17,034 nucleotides of DNA, from NCBI GenBank assembly GCA_900551615.1, contig URWN01000027.1:1-17034 (forward strand). Direction: 5' to 3'. Shown piece by piece: positions 1-6,469 of this stretch. The position numbers and the translations under genes are program-made. Under the pieces are notes generated by a model. That model worked only from the letters and a program-made list of their open reading frames with translations, made no database searches and was not told the DNA's origin. Source of the DNA: an uncultured Clostridium sp. GTDB taxonomy: Bacteria; Bacillota; Clostridia; TANB77; CAG-508. Each line of letters starts with the position of its first letter. The stretch's first letter is position 1.

Positions 1-11
1 CTTTAACATAT

Positions 12-125
12 TACAGTGTTTCACTGTGTCCAATTAAAGTGTGACACTGCATCTAACTAAAGTGTTACAATTTAGCTTGTTAAAGTAGTACACTATAGGA
101 CTTTAATGAATTAAAGTGTTATACT
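12..125. repeat. Array of palindromic operator-like repeats, 23-bp period
   Basis: Five copies of a motif close to TAAAGTGTNACAC begin at 12, 35, 58, 81 and 112. The first four are spaced exactly 23 bp. Each is centred on an imperfect palindrome AGTGTNACACT, which is perfect at 38-48; the first copy forms ACAGTG-TTT-CACTGT at 13-27. Between copies four and five lies an 8-bp inverted repeat, ATTAAAGT at 110-117 facing ACTTTAAT at 100-107. The array sits about 50 bp upstream of the -35 of the rightward promoter. Phased palindromes beside a promoter suggest cooperative binding of a dimeric regulator or a replication/nucleoprotein protein. The ligand is unknown. Confidence 0.75.
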
Positions 126-173
126 TTACTGTGATGAAGCGTTTGGTAATAAGTAAATTATATATCTAAACTA

Positions 174-203
174 TTGACTTTGTTAAACAAAAAGGTGTAT
201 AAT
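174..203 (+). promoter_or_regulatory. Sigma-A promoter of the left rightward operon
   Basis: TTGACT at 174-179 and TATAAT at 198-203 are separated by 18 bp, a near-consensus vegetative promoter. Transcription would start near 210, just ahead of the AAAGGAG ribosome binding site at 212-218 of the first gene. The repeat array at 12-125 lies immediately upstream and is the obvious place for regulation. Confidence 0.8.
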
Positions 204-226
204 AAAATAAAAAAGGAGTTAAAGTT

Positions 227-535
227 ATGAGAAAAACAGAATCATTAAAAATTTTAAAGGAAATCACAGGAGAAAAACATTTGAATTATTTTAATTTTTA
301 TAAGGCGGATGAACCGTTAAATGGTCCTATTGCTAGTTGTGGTGGTCCAATCGCTTCTATTTGTGTTTATTATGACTTAGAAAGTCATAGATATAACTTG
401 AGTGTTAATTTTAATTCAAATACATTTAAAAAGATGAATTATATATTTACACAAGAGTTTGCTAAGGAAGTTTTTGACGCAATTTATTTCATTTTTATTC
501 AAAAGGAGTGTGAAAAACATGGAAAAGAATTATAA
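227..535 (+). CDS. Small early protein of unknown function (102 aa)
   Basis: I do not recognise this protein. It is a 102-residue, probably soluble, mixed alpha/beta protein with a conspicuous glycine-rich stretch, GPIASCGGPIAS, near residues 33-44; GPIAS occurs twice there. No signal peptide or membrane helix is evident. The ATG is preceded by AAAGGAG with 8-nt spacing and lies directly behind the promoter at 174-203. It is the first of three overlapping rightward genes that face the ATPase gene, the same topology as the right-end early operon of phi29 (genes 16.7 and 17). A role in host takeover or replication support is possible but is inferred only from that position. Confidence 0.75.
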   Translation: MRKTESLKILKEITGEKHLNYFNFYKADEPLNGPIASCGGPIASICVYYDLESHRYNLSVNFNSNTFKKMNYIFTQEFAKEVFDAIYFIFIQKECEKHGKEL

Positions 536-803
536 AGAACTAAGTAATTTACTTCTGGACTTTATTCCAGAACGATTCACAATTACATGGTGCAAACCAG
601 ATTTTAATTCTAAAGGTGTTACAGCCTTTAGATTTAGAATTGCTTTACAAGATTTATCTTTTGATGTTTCTTGTAATTTATCTAGTGTTATGTTATTTTT
701 AGGTAGTATTCCAGAAATTAGGGTTTTATCTAAAGACTATGATAAAATCAAAAAAGTATACGATAAAATGGTTATTGATTATGAAAGGGGCGCATTAAAA
801 TGA
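519..803 (+). CDS. Small early protein of unknown function (94 aa)
   Basis: Unrecognised 94-residue protein starting MEKNYKELSNLLLDF. An upstream in-frame ATG at 459 would extend it by 20 residues. The start at 519 is preferred because AAAAGGAG lies at 501-508 and the longer version would overlap the preceding gene much more. With this start the overlap with the 102-aa gene is 17 nt, suggesting translational coupling. The protein has an amphipathic N-terminus, a central strand-rich part and a lysine-rich C-terminal helix around residues 70-90. No catalytic motif is seen. Confidence 0.72.
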   Translation: MEKNYKELSNLLLDFIPERFTITWCKPDFNSKGVTAFRFRIALQDLSFDVSCNLSSVMLFLGSIPEIRVLSKDYDKIKKVYDKMVIDYERGALK

Positions 804-889
804 AAGAATTATTTACATTTATAATCTTAGTAGGATATGTACTTATCCTACTAAGACAGCTTAAAAATGATTATGGGAAATTAAAATAA
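800..889 (+). CDS. 29-residue single-span membrane microprotein
   Basis: The ATG at 800 overlaps the TGA of the upstream gene in an ATGA arrangement, typical of coupled translation, and AAAGGGG lies upstream at 784-790. The product has one hydrophobic helix at about residues 5-18 (FTFIILVGYVLILL) followed by a charged tail, KNDYGKLK, so it probably inserts in the cytoplasmic membrane. phi29 early operons also carry small membrane proteins (gp16.7, gp1), but no sequence similarity can be claimed. Much of the reading frame coincides with a perfect 13-bp inverted repeat (825-856). The frame is too short to be certain that it is translated. Confidence 0.5.
   Translation: MKELFTFIILVGYVLILLRQLKNDYGKLK
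825..856. repeat. Perfect 13-bp inverted repeat inside the microprotein frame
   Basis: Arms at 825-837 and 844-856 (TCTTAGTAGGATA and its exact complement) flank the six-base loop TGTACT. No T-run follows on either strand, so it is not an ordinary terminator. It may be an mRNA hairpin controlling decay or translation, or a DNA-binding palindrome. Confidence 0.8.
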
Positions 890-945
890 AATGTAAGTTA
901 GAAAAGATAGATTTTATTTTCACAACAATGAAATTTATTAAAAGG

Positions 946-976
946 AAAAACCAGAGTTAATACACTCTGGTTTTTT
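946..976. terminator. Bidirectional rho-independent terminator
   Basis: AAAAACCAGAGT (946-957) pairs with ACTCTGGTTTTT (964-975) around a six-base loop. A T-run follows on the plus strand and the A-run gives a T-run on the minus strand. It sits between the convergent rightward operon (ends 889) and the leftward ATPase gene (ends 995), so it would stop transcription from both sides. Confidence 0.92.
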
Positions 977-978
977 CA

Positions 979-994
979 TGTTTCACGTGAAACA
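979..994. promoter_or_regulatory. parS: parS site (ParB/Spo0J binding), left copy
   Basis: The 16-bp palindrome TGTTTCACGTGAAACA matches the Bacillus subtilis Spo0J/ParB site at every base. The palindrome extends to 18 bp (978-995). It touches the ATPase stop codon at 995-997 and lies just beside the bidirectional terminator. No parA or parB gene is in the window, so the host ParB would be the ligand. A second perfect copy is at 16848-16863. Confidence 0.9.
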
Positions 995-1987
995 TTAGCA
1001 ACCTATTTTTCTCATAATTTCAAAGACAAGATTTTTCACGAAAATATTTTGATATATCACATCATTTCTACGAAAATAACGCCTTATTAGCTCGCTTGTA
1101 AATCCTTTTTTCATGCCTAAATTGAATCGTTCGTTAACATCTTCCTTATCATATGCAATACAGCATGGACAGTCATAGTTTATTTTATCACAAACATATA
1201 ACTTTCCTTCTATAGTTTGCCAAAATCCAACTTCTTTTTTATCAATTCTAACACAACTCACTAACTTCATTCTTCCTTTATATTCTTCTATAAACGTATT
1301 ATCATCACTGAAAAACTCGTTATCAATACTATAACTTGCGTATTCTGTGCCTTTGATTAATTGCCCGAATCGTGTACTTTTCTTTTTTTCCATGAATGAT
1401 TGTGAGTTTTTAATATTTTCAATTAATATAAATCGTTCTGAATCATAGAAAAATGAGTTTGGGCAACGTAAATTAAAATATACAAAATATGGATTGTTTT
1501 CAGAAGTTGCGTTACCTAAGAAAAACGCTCGTACATCATCTCGCATACGTGCGACAGTTTCAAAGAATTCAAGAAACATTTCAGGCTCGTTAGGTATGTA
1601 ATGAATGTTTGATTTAAGTATTAAAAATTCATCATAAATAATTTTATTTACGTTTGGGTACTCAGCGGACTTTTTTGTTAATGCTGTACTTAAGGCAACG
1701 GCATAACCAGCTACCTTTTTATTTATATAAAAAGTTCTACCTTTTACGTCAAACTCAACACCGTCAAACTCTTTTGATACAGCGTTAAAAAACTTGTCTA
1801 TATCTTTTAATTCAGACTTATATCGTCTAAGATATATAAATTGCTTTCCAGTTTTCAAAAAATCCTTGATAGCCCATTTTTTTAGTCCGTAGGTTTTTCC
1901 AATACCACGACCGCCCAACAAAAAATTCAAAAGTGCATTGTACGATTGCATTTTTGATAAGTCATAAAACATACTATTATTTTTCAT
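995..1987 (-). CDS. DNA packaging ATPase, phi29 gp16-like
   Basis: This is the motor that translocates genomic DNA into the prohead. At 330 residues it is close to the 332 of phi29 gp16. A Walker A motif, GGRGIGKT, lies at residues 25-32, and a Walker B motif, IIYDE, at 116-120 with D119 and the catalytic glutamate E120. The N-terminal half is the ASCE ATPase fold; the C-terminal part has several lysine/arginine and cysteine residues. The ATG at 1985-1987 is preceded by AAAGGATG. It is the last leftward gene and has its own promoter region with a duplicated motif (2011-2120), separate from the morphogenesis operon. In phi29 the ATPase works with the portal and a pRNA ring. Confidence 0.95.
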   Translation of the reverse strand: MKNNSMFYDLSKMQSYNALLNFLLGGRGIGKTYGLKKWAIKDFLKTGKQFIYLRRYKSELKDIDKFFNAVSKEFDGVEFDVKGRTFYINKKVAGYAVALSTALTKKSAEYPNVNKIIYDEFLILKSNIHYIPNEPEMFLEFFETVARMRDDVRAFFLGNATSENNPYFVYFNLRCPNSFFYDSERFILIENIKNSQSFMEKKKSTRFGQLIKGTEYASYSIDNEFFSDDNTFIEEYKGRMKLVSCVRIDKKEVGFWQTIEGKLYVCDKINYDCPCCIAYDKEDVNERFNLGMKKGFTSELIRRYFRRNDVIYQNIFVKNLVFEIMRKIGC

Positions 1988-2019
1988 TTTATATCACATC
2001 CTTTTCTTTTAACCGATTG

Positions 2020-2048
2020 TGTATACAATATTCATAATACAATGTAAA
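2020..2048 (-). promoter_or_regulatory. Proximal promoter of the packaging ATPase gene
   Basis: On the minus strand TTTACA (2048-2043) and TATACA (2025-2020) are 17 bp apart. A start near 2013 would leave a leader of about 25 nt containing the AAAGGATG ribosome binding site of the ATPase gene. Both boxes lie in palindromes, so a bound repressor would block them. Confidence 0.65.
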
Positions 2049-2076
2049 TCATTTACAATTAACCGATTGTGTATAC

Positions 2077-2105
2077 AATATACTGTATTTATAATACAAT
2101 GTAAA
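2077..2105 (-). promoter_or_regulatory. Distal copy of the ATPase promoter
   Basis: In the second repeat unit TTTACA (2105-2100) is followed after 17 bp by TATATT (2082-2077) on the minus strand. The -10 falls in the extra bases that distinguish unit 2 from unit 1. It is weaker than the proximal copy but correctly spaced. Confidence 0.45.
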
Positions 2106-2171
2106 TTATTTACAATAAACAAATTATATACATTCTATACTATATTTTATATTGATTGTTATATTGTAAAT

Positions 2172-2220
2172 TTATAAAAGTTCCTTGAAATTCAAAACAA
2201 AAATCAAGGAATTTTTATAA
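2172..2220. terminator. Terminator after the tail-lysin gene, probably bidirectional
   Basis: Arms of 17 nt at 2172-2188 and 2204-2220 pair with a single G-T wobble around a 15-nt loop. The core is TTCCTTGA/TCAAGGAA, with T-runs on both strands (TTTTT at 2212-2216; CTTTT on the minus strand). It lies about 50 bp past the stop of the leftward tail-lysin gene and before the separate ATPase promoters, so it probably ends the morphogenesis operon. Confidence 0.75.
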
Positions 2221-2274
2221 CTTTGCAACACCAGAATTTTTATAACTTTTGTCACCCAGAATTTTTATAACTTT
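2210..2274. repeat. Three 25-bp tandem repeats
   Basis: AATTTTTATAACTTT occurs at 2210-2224, 2235-2249 and 2260-2274, spaced exactly 25 bp, with partly shared spacers (CACC(C)AG). The first copy is one arm of the terminator hairpin and the third runs into the stop codon of the tail-lysin gene. It could be a slippage product of the terminator arm or a binding-site array. Confidence 0.85.
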
Positions 2275-3685
2275 ATTCATCAATAATTCTACGAACTGTA
2301 TATGAATCAAATTTATTCATTAAATCTGTAATAGTTCTCCATCTACTACCTTTAACTCGTGCTGAACCAATGCCCATGACATAACCTTTTCTGTCCATAT
2401 ACATTTCAACGTGTCCACCGCCACTGTCATGTTTCATAACGAATAAATCTGCTGGCATTAAATCATCTTCATATGAGCTTTTCCATGAACTGCATCTACC
2501 ACTATGAATATTTTTACCATTTTCTCTTTGGTCACCTGTCCATGTTCCTATGTTATACCCATTTTTCTTATAACAATACCACACCAAACCGCTACAGTCC
2601 GCTGTTCCTTTGTTTGGTCGCATCCTTGCTCCACTTGCTTGAGTGTAACTTACTTTTCCCTCTAAAGATTTCATGGTTGCTATGATTTTTCCACGTACTC
2701 CACTTGCCGTTTGTCCGTGTTTTGGTTTCTTTGTTGTTTTTCCACCAGTTGTAAACTTATTCAAAACATCATTTTTAGTGGTGATATTTGCATTGTTTCC
2801 ACTGTTGTTCGTTTGTTCATCTCCTGTCAATTCATTTTGGTTTGTGCTACTAACATTTGATGGAATCCAAAGATTATTAGCTTGTTTAATAAATCTTATA
2901 TTAATATTGTTTCCCTCATTATTCATATTTAGCCATAATTCATTAGAACTAATTAGTTTAATTGAGTTAATACCTAAATTTGTTACAGTTATACTTACTG
3001 CACTTCTGTCTGGATTGTTTTTATTTGTTGCACTACCATAGTCGGGATTAATGTCACCAATATCATCCGCATCCCAGTCTTTCGTACTTACACCATCTGG
3101 AATTTTCTTGATTTCTTTTCCATCCCAACTTGCTAGAAAATTTTTAACTTTTCTATATCTGCTTGGGTAGTTCCTTAATACAGCATTATTCATAGCTCCT
3201 GTATACCATCTTGTATAAGGGGCGTTTCCTACTGCATTAAATACTTGAAACATACGTTTTGGTGTTTGATGATAAATCGTGCTTGCAAAAATACTTCCTT
3301 TTTTATTTGTGATATGATTTCTTTTCATAACTTTAATATATCTATTAGCAAAACTGTCGAACATTTCTTGTTGAACTTTCTTTGCATTTGTTGTTGCTAA
3401 ACATTTTCTAATCTGGTTAGCTTGTGAGTTTGTAAACACTTTATACCCCCATCTTTTACTACCAGAATCAAAAGTTTTCAAGAATTCATCAGAAAAATAA
3501 GTTTTTAAATCTGGATATTTAGTAACAATGTTATGTAATAAATCCCATGATTCACCATTACTTGCTTGATAGATTCCTATTCCCATATGTGGGTTTAGTT
3601 CGATTAAATTCCATCGAAAATTTGTTTCAACATCTGCTATGATATATTGGAAAGCTCTTACCCATGCTTCATCAAAAATTGCCAT
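2273..3685 (-). CDS. Tail-tip peptidoglycan hydrolase with NlpC/P60 domain (gp13-like role)
   Basis: A 470-residue virion-type lysin. The C-terminal domain, about residues 330-470, is NlpC/P60-like: the catalytic cysteine is C364 in DCSGLVWYCY and the histidine is H425 in GGGHVEMYMD. The N-terminal 180 residues, with E20 in DVETNFRW followed by GIGIYQ, resemble the lysozyme/transglycosylase type of fold. I infer a first muramidase-like domain less surely. A low-complexity Asn/Thr linker covers about 275-330. In phi29, gp13 likewise combines a lysozyme and a peptidase at the tail tip to open the wall on entry, and the position after the appendage genes matches. The ATG at 3685 has AGAGGTGATAAA upstream. 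A different protein, the GH25 enzyme at 7960-8916, serves final lysis. Confidence 0.85.
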   Translation of the reverse strand: MAIFDEAWVRAFQYIIADVETNFRWNLIELNPHMGIGIYQASNGESWDLLHNIVTKYPDLKTYFSDEFLKTFDSGSKRWGYKVFTNSQANQIRKCLATTNAKKVQQEMFDSFANRYIKVMKRNHITNKKGSIFASTIYHQTPKRMFQVFNAVGNAPYTRWYTGAMNNAVLRNYPSRYRKVKNFLASWDGKEIKKIPDGVSTKDWDADDIGDINPDYGSATNKNNPDRSAVSITVTNLGINSIKLISSNELWLNMNNEGNNINIRFIKQANNLWIPSNVSSTNQNELTGDEQTNNSGNNANITTKNDVLNKFTTGGKTTKKPKHGQTASGVRGKIIATMKSLEGKVSYTQASGARMRPNKGTADCSGLVWYCYKKNGYNIGTWTGDQRENGKNIHSGRCSSWKSSYEDDLMPADLFVMKHDSGGGHVEMYMDRKGYVMGIGSARVKGSRWRTITDLMNKFDSYTVRRIIDE

Positions 3686-3702
3686 TTTATCACCTCTTAG
3701 AA

Positions 3703-3730
3703 AACTACCCCAGAATTAACTAGGGTAGTT
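3703..3730 (-). terminator. Hairpin between fibre and tail-lysin genes, possible attenuator
   Basis: AACTACCC (3703-3710) pairs with GGGTAGTT (3723-3730), with two further inner pairs; on the minus strand it is followed by TTTTCT. It lies in the 55-bp gap between two genes of the late operon, directly ahead of the next ribosome binding site. It probably attenuates rather than stops transcription. The same stem core occurs at 15413-15437. Confidence 0.5.
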
Positions 3731-3740
3731 ATACTTATTT

Positions 3741-4616
3741 TTATTTTTTAATAACTCTTAACATAACTTGGTAACTGTCTGGGTCAACAATTATTTCATT
3801 ACTAGTTAAATTATGTACTGATAATTCACATTTTGTTCCTGTAAATTCATATCGTTCAATTACATTTCCGCCTTTATTTTGCGGCAACCACATTTGAACA
3901 ATACCAATCACTTCATAATTACCTGCAGATAATGTAGCATTTAACGTAGGAAAACCAATATTAGTACCACCATTAGCTGGAATTTTTGTACTTGTTAATG
4001 GTCCAGTTCCTATAACATAATCATATAATTTATTTAATTTAGTTAAATTAGCTTCATTATTTGTTGCTTTTTCTAATCCACTATCAGCAACATTCTTTGC
4101 ACTATCAGCAACATTCTTTGCACTATTGGCAACACTCTCTGCATTGTTAGCTGTATTTCTAATCTGCGTAATGTCATTATTAACATTATTCACAAAATTT
4201 TTATATTCAGATTCACCGACTAATCTGTTCCATGAGCTCCAGTTTCCATCATGCATTTTGGAACGGATATACATTTGAGAATCAGAATCAACGTAAATCT
4301 GCCATGTACCTACGTTATCATTGTAAACATATAAGAACCCTGCTTTTTTCGTTGGTCTATTCTGTTTGACATAATCTTCATTCGGTGGTAATGAATAATG
4401 ACCATTATCAAGATTGTTTAAATCATCACCAGTACCCAACATTTTTGAAATGAACGTGTTGACTTTGGATAAAATACTAGCAATTTCAACATCTTGAGCA
4501 ATAAAGGCGTTATCAATATTTAAAAATGCTGTGTTAAAATCAACAAGGTATGTAGGGCGGTCTGTTCCTACCCATTGTGGTAAATGTAATTTTTTTGTTT
4601 CATTTGTGTAAGACAT
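3741..4616 (-). CDS. Tail fibre/appendage protein with pyocin-knob-like domain
   Basis: A 291-residue adhesin-like structural protein. The N-terminal 35 residues (LHLPQWVGTDRPTYL then DFNTAFLNID) match a docking motif also present in the 129-aa gene at 5634. Residues about 60-133 resemble a pyocin-knob/fibre-repeat domain: GHYSLPPNE, then TWQIYVDSDSQMYIR, ending GNWSSWNRL. Residues 138-200 are a coiled coil containing near-identical heptads (ADSAKNV), encoded by 21-bp tandem repeats. The C-terminal 85 residues look beta-rich and may bind the receptor. It is the last of four appendage-type genes, separated from its neighbour by 3 nt. The start has AAAGGAG. Assignment as fibre is by domain pattern and position; the receptor is unknown. 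Confidence 0.75.
   Translation of the reverse strand: MSYTNETKKLHLPQWVGTDRPTYLVDFNTAFLNIDNAFIAQDVEIASILSKVNTFISKMLGTGDDLNNLDNGHYSLPPNEDYVKQNRPTKKAGFLYVYNDNVGTWQIYVDSDSQMYIRSKMHDGNWSSWNRLVGESEYKNFVNNVNNDITQIRNTANNAESVANSAKNVADSAKNVADSGLEKATNNEANLTKLNKLYDYVIGTGPLTSTKIPANGGTNIGFPTLNATLSAGNYEVIGIVQMWLPQNKGGNVIERYEFTGTKCELSVHNLTSNEIIVDPDSYQVMLRVIKK
4079..4141. repeat. 21-bp tandem repeat encoding coiled-coil heptads
   Basis: Two identical 21-bp copies (4079-4099, 4100-4120) are followed by a third diverged copy (4121-4141). Each encodes one seven-residue heptad of the fibre coiled coil, so unit loss or gain keeps the frame and changes fibre length by one heptad. Confidence 0.9.
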
Positions 4617-4619
4617 AAA

Positions 4620-5633
4620 TTATCTCCTTTCTTTATTAAAGTTGCTAATGTAAAAAGGTGTAAAAATGTTTTCTACTATACCTTTATTATTGTTTACACC
4701 TATAATTTCCTCAATTTCTCCAATATTTCCATCATAAGGTAAGTCAAAATTAAAAAAATTAACTTTAAAAAATTGTTCTTTACAAATATCTAATAAAACT
4801 ATATAACCACCAGTATTTATACCTATATTTAAGTTAGAAATAGGAATTTCTAAAATTTCATCTATTGTATTATCTTCAAAACTAAATGTGAAATTAAATT
4901 TATCATCTTTAATTTTTATAGATAATGTTAGAATTTTTCCTTTAATTATTAATTCTTCACTATCTTTAAAATAACTTAAAATTTCAATGTAAAAATATAA
5001 TGGTGCATCAGTTTTAAAATTTTCAACTAAATTATGATACAAATCGTAGAAACATTTAGTATCAATATCATAGCACGTATTAACATCTTCATAAAAATTG
5101 ATAGGAATTCCAATGTCATCAATTTGTTCACAATAAAATTTATCACTATTCACAAAATCACACATAGACTCTCTAGTTACTGTAATAATGTCATGCTGTA
5201 AACCAGATGTTTCTGGATTTCCAGTAATTGCAAATTGCTTAGGAATTCCTGTAGGGATTTTTGCAATTTCACCCAAAACCCACTGTTTCATTTCTCCTTG
5301 ATACTGATTCAAAATGTCTAGCAACTGGTCATACAATCTCTTTGCGTAAATTTCACAATGTTCATGGCATTTTGTAATTTCTTCTGTAATTCTTTCATTT
5401 GTTAAATCAATTCTATTACTTAATTTGCTGTCCTGTTCATCAACGTATGCCTTTAAATCTGTAATCTTATTGTAAATTTTTTCAATTTCATTTTGAATTA
5501 AAGTAAAATTTCCATCAACATTTTCAGACATTTCCTTAAGTAAATGTACTAATTTACATACAACCTCATAATATGAAAGTGATTCATCATAGACTAATGG
5601 AAGAACTTTAAAGCATGGTAATAATGGTAACAT
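4620..5633 (-). CDS. Putative appendage/receptor-binding fibre protein with coiled-coil stalk
   Basis: A 337-residue protein whose N-terminus (LPLVYDESLSYYEVVCKLV, residues 11-29) has the look of an attachment segment seen in fibre proteins of small Firmicutes phages. A long coiled coil covers about residues 38-120 (repeated leucine/isoleucine heptads). A GIPTG-type hinge near 126-132 leads to a C-terminal domain of about 200 residues rich in Asp, Asn, Ile and aromatic residues, probably beta-structured and host-specific. It begins immediately after the stop of the 129-aa gene (TAAATG), with GAGGGTG as ribosome binding site. It occupies the position of the phi29 gene 12 preneck appendage, but no sequence identity is claimed. 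Confidence 0.68.
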   Translation of the reverse strand: MLPLLPCFKVLPLVYDESLSYYEVVCKLVHLLKEMSENVDGNFTLIQNEIEKIYNKITDLKAYVDEQDSKLSNRIDLTNERITEEITKCHEHCEIYAKRLYDQLLDILNQYQGEMKQWVLGEIAKIPTGIPKQFAITGNPETSGLQHDIITVTRESMCDFVNSDKFYCEQIDDIGIPINFYEDVNTCYDIDTKCFYDLYHNLVENFKTDAPLYFYIEILSYFKDSEELIIKGKILTLSIKIKDDKFNFTFSFEDNTIDEILEIPISNLNIGINTGGYIVLLDICKEQFFKVNFFNFDLPYDGNIGEIEEIIGVNNNKGIVENIFTPFYISNFNKERR

Positions 5634-6023
5634 TTATTCACCCTCTTTCGTTATACATTGAACAATTATGTCATTAATATCTCCACTAAACCAATCATAA
5701 GGAATGAAATAGATAGTTGTATCGTATTGACCATAATTAACTTTAAAAATAACACCACAGTTGATTCTTAAAATTGCATTTTTGTCGTATTGGCCTTTCA
5801 TTGTTAGAAAATACATATGAGTCTTATAAATTGGTACACTAATAATTTCTAAAGGTAAAAAATTTCCATTTGTATTTTTTAATTCTGAGATGTTATGAAA
5901 AGGTTTTTCATTGAATTTTTTATCAATTTGATTATTCTGATAGTTTAAATCATCTTGTGTTGGTTTATCATTGCTACCCCATATTGGTAAAGCTAAGTTT
6001 TCAGTTTTGTAAGAAAAACTCAT
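5634..6023 (-). CDS. Small fibre-associated structural protein with docking motif
   Basis: A 129-residue protein. Its first 35 residues (TENLALPIWGSNDKPTQDD, then NYQNNQIDKKF) parallel the N-terminus of the 291-aa fibre protein, including the LP.W...DKPT core and a following N...ID. The remainder is a short beta-rich domain of unknown function. Shared docking sequences suggest that both proteins attach to the same virion receptor, perhaps the lower collar. The start has AAAGGGTGGTGATAAA upstream. It directly precedes the coiled-coil appendage gene with no gap. Confidence 0.65.
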   Translation of the reverse strand: MSFSYKTENLALPIWGSNDKPTQDDLNYQNNQIDKKFNEKPFHNISELKNTNGNFLPLEIISVPIYKTHMYFLTMKGQYDKNAILRINCGVIFKVNYGQYDTTIYFIPYDWFSGDINDIIVQCITKEGE

Positions 6024-6037
6024 TTTATCACCACCCT

Positions 6038-6457
6038 TTAATAATTACCATTACAAACTAATTGCAATTTAACATCTGATACAATATCTACATCAGTTGG
6101 GTTATAAATTTGTAGTTTATAATGGTCATGCACTGGTTCACTTTCAGTTGCTTCTGATTGTTCAAGTTCAAAAGAAATAAGATTTAAACTTTGATTTCCT
6201 AAGCTTAAACCAACTAATCCATGAACAATAGGATAACTAATTGAACCTCCAATTTGTTGTTTTACATTTACAATTAAATTTGTAATGCTATTCGCCTTAA
6301 AAATACTTGCATTATTATATTCAAAAGATAAAAAAGTTACTTTATCTCTAACATCATCTAAAATTTTTTGCATTATGTCATCAAAATTTTGTACTTCACC
6401 TTTAACTTCAAAATCATGTGTTAAAACCTTTTTTATTTTTACTTTTTCGCTTGCCAT
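6038..6457 (-). CDS. Unknown virion-type protein (139 aa)
   Basis: Unrecognised. The 139-residue product starts with a basic segment (ASEKVKIKKV). It then appears to be made of beta strands, ending in a YKLQIYNPTDVDIVSDVKLQLV segment that looks like an immunoglobulin- or jelly-roll-type sheet. No membrane helix or catalytic motif is seen. It lies between the lower-collar gene (12-nt gap) and the fibre genes, with AAGGTGGTG as ribosome binding site, so a minor structural role at the neck or appendage is the best guess. Confidence 0.6.
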   Translation of the reverse strand: MASEKVKIKKVLTHDFEVKGEVQNFDDIMQKILDDVRDKVTFLSFEYNNASIFKANSITNLIVNVKQQIGGSISYPIVHGLVGLSLGNQSLNLISFELEQSEATESEPVHDHYKLQIYNPTDVDIVSDVKLQLVCNGNY

Positions 6458-6469
6458 TTTTTCACCACC

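Larger units (their letters stand above)
2011..2120. repeat. Two tandem 50/60-bp units with nested palindromes
   Basis: Unit 1 (2011-2060) and unit 2 (2061-2120) share an identical 21-bp start at 2011-2031 and 2061-2081 and an almost identical end. Each contains the near-palindrome ATTGTGTATACAAT and the perfect palindrome TGTAAAT-N-ATTTACA (2043-2057 and 2100-2114). Unit 2 has about ten extra bases in the middle. The palindrome arms provide the -35 boxes of the leftward promoters, so the duplication looks like a promoter-plus-operator module. Confidence 0.88.

Noticed and set aside
1020..1060. Possible degenerate third parS around TTTTTCACGAAAAT in the ATPase gene
   Set aside because: It lacks the central CACGTG and is within coding sequence.
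2473..3041. Plus-strand open frames opposite the tail lysin (and similar ones at 6285, 7027, 9167, 9379, 10590, 12137)
   Set aside because: They lie wholly or mainly antisense to well-supported genes, have no ribosome binding sites or recognisable products, and reflect AT-rich codon complementarity.
3355..3361. TGTCGAA, an exact Spo0A-box core
   Set aside because: It lies within the tail-lysin coding region far from any promoter; a 7-mer is expected by chance. The -35 regions of the two main promoters contain only partial matches.
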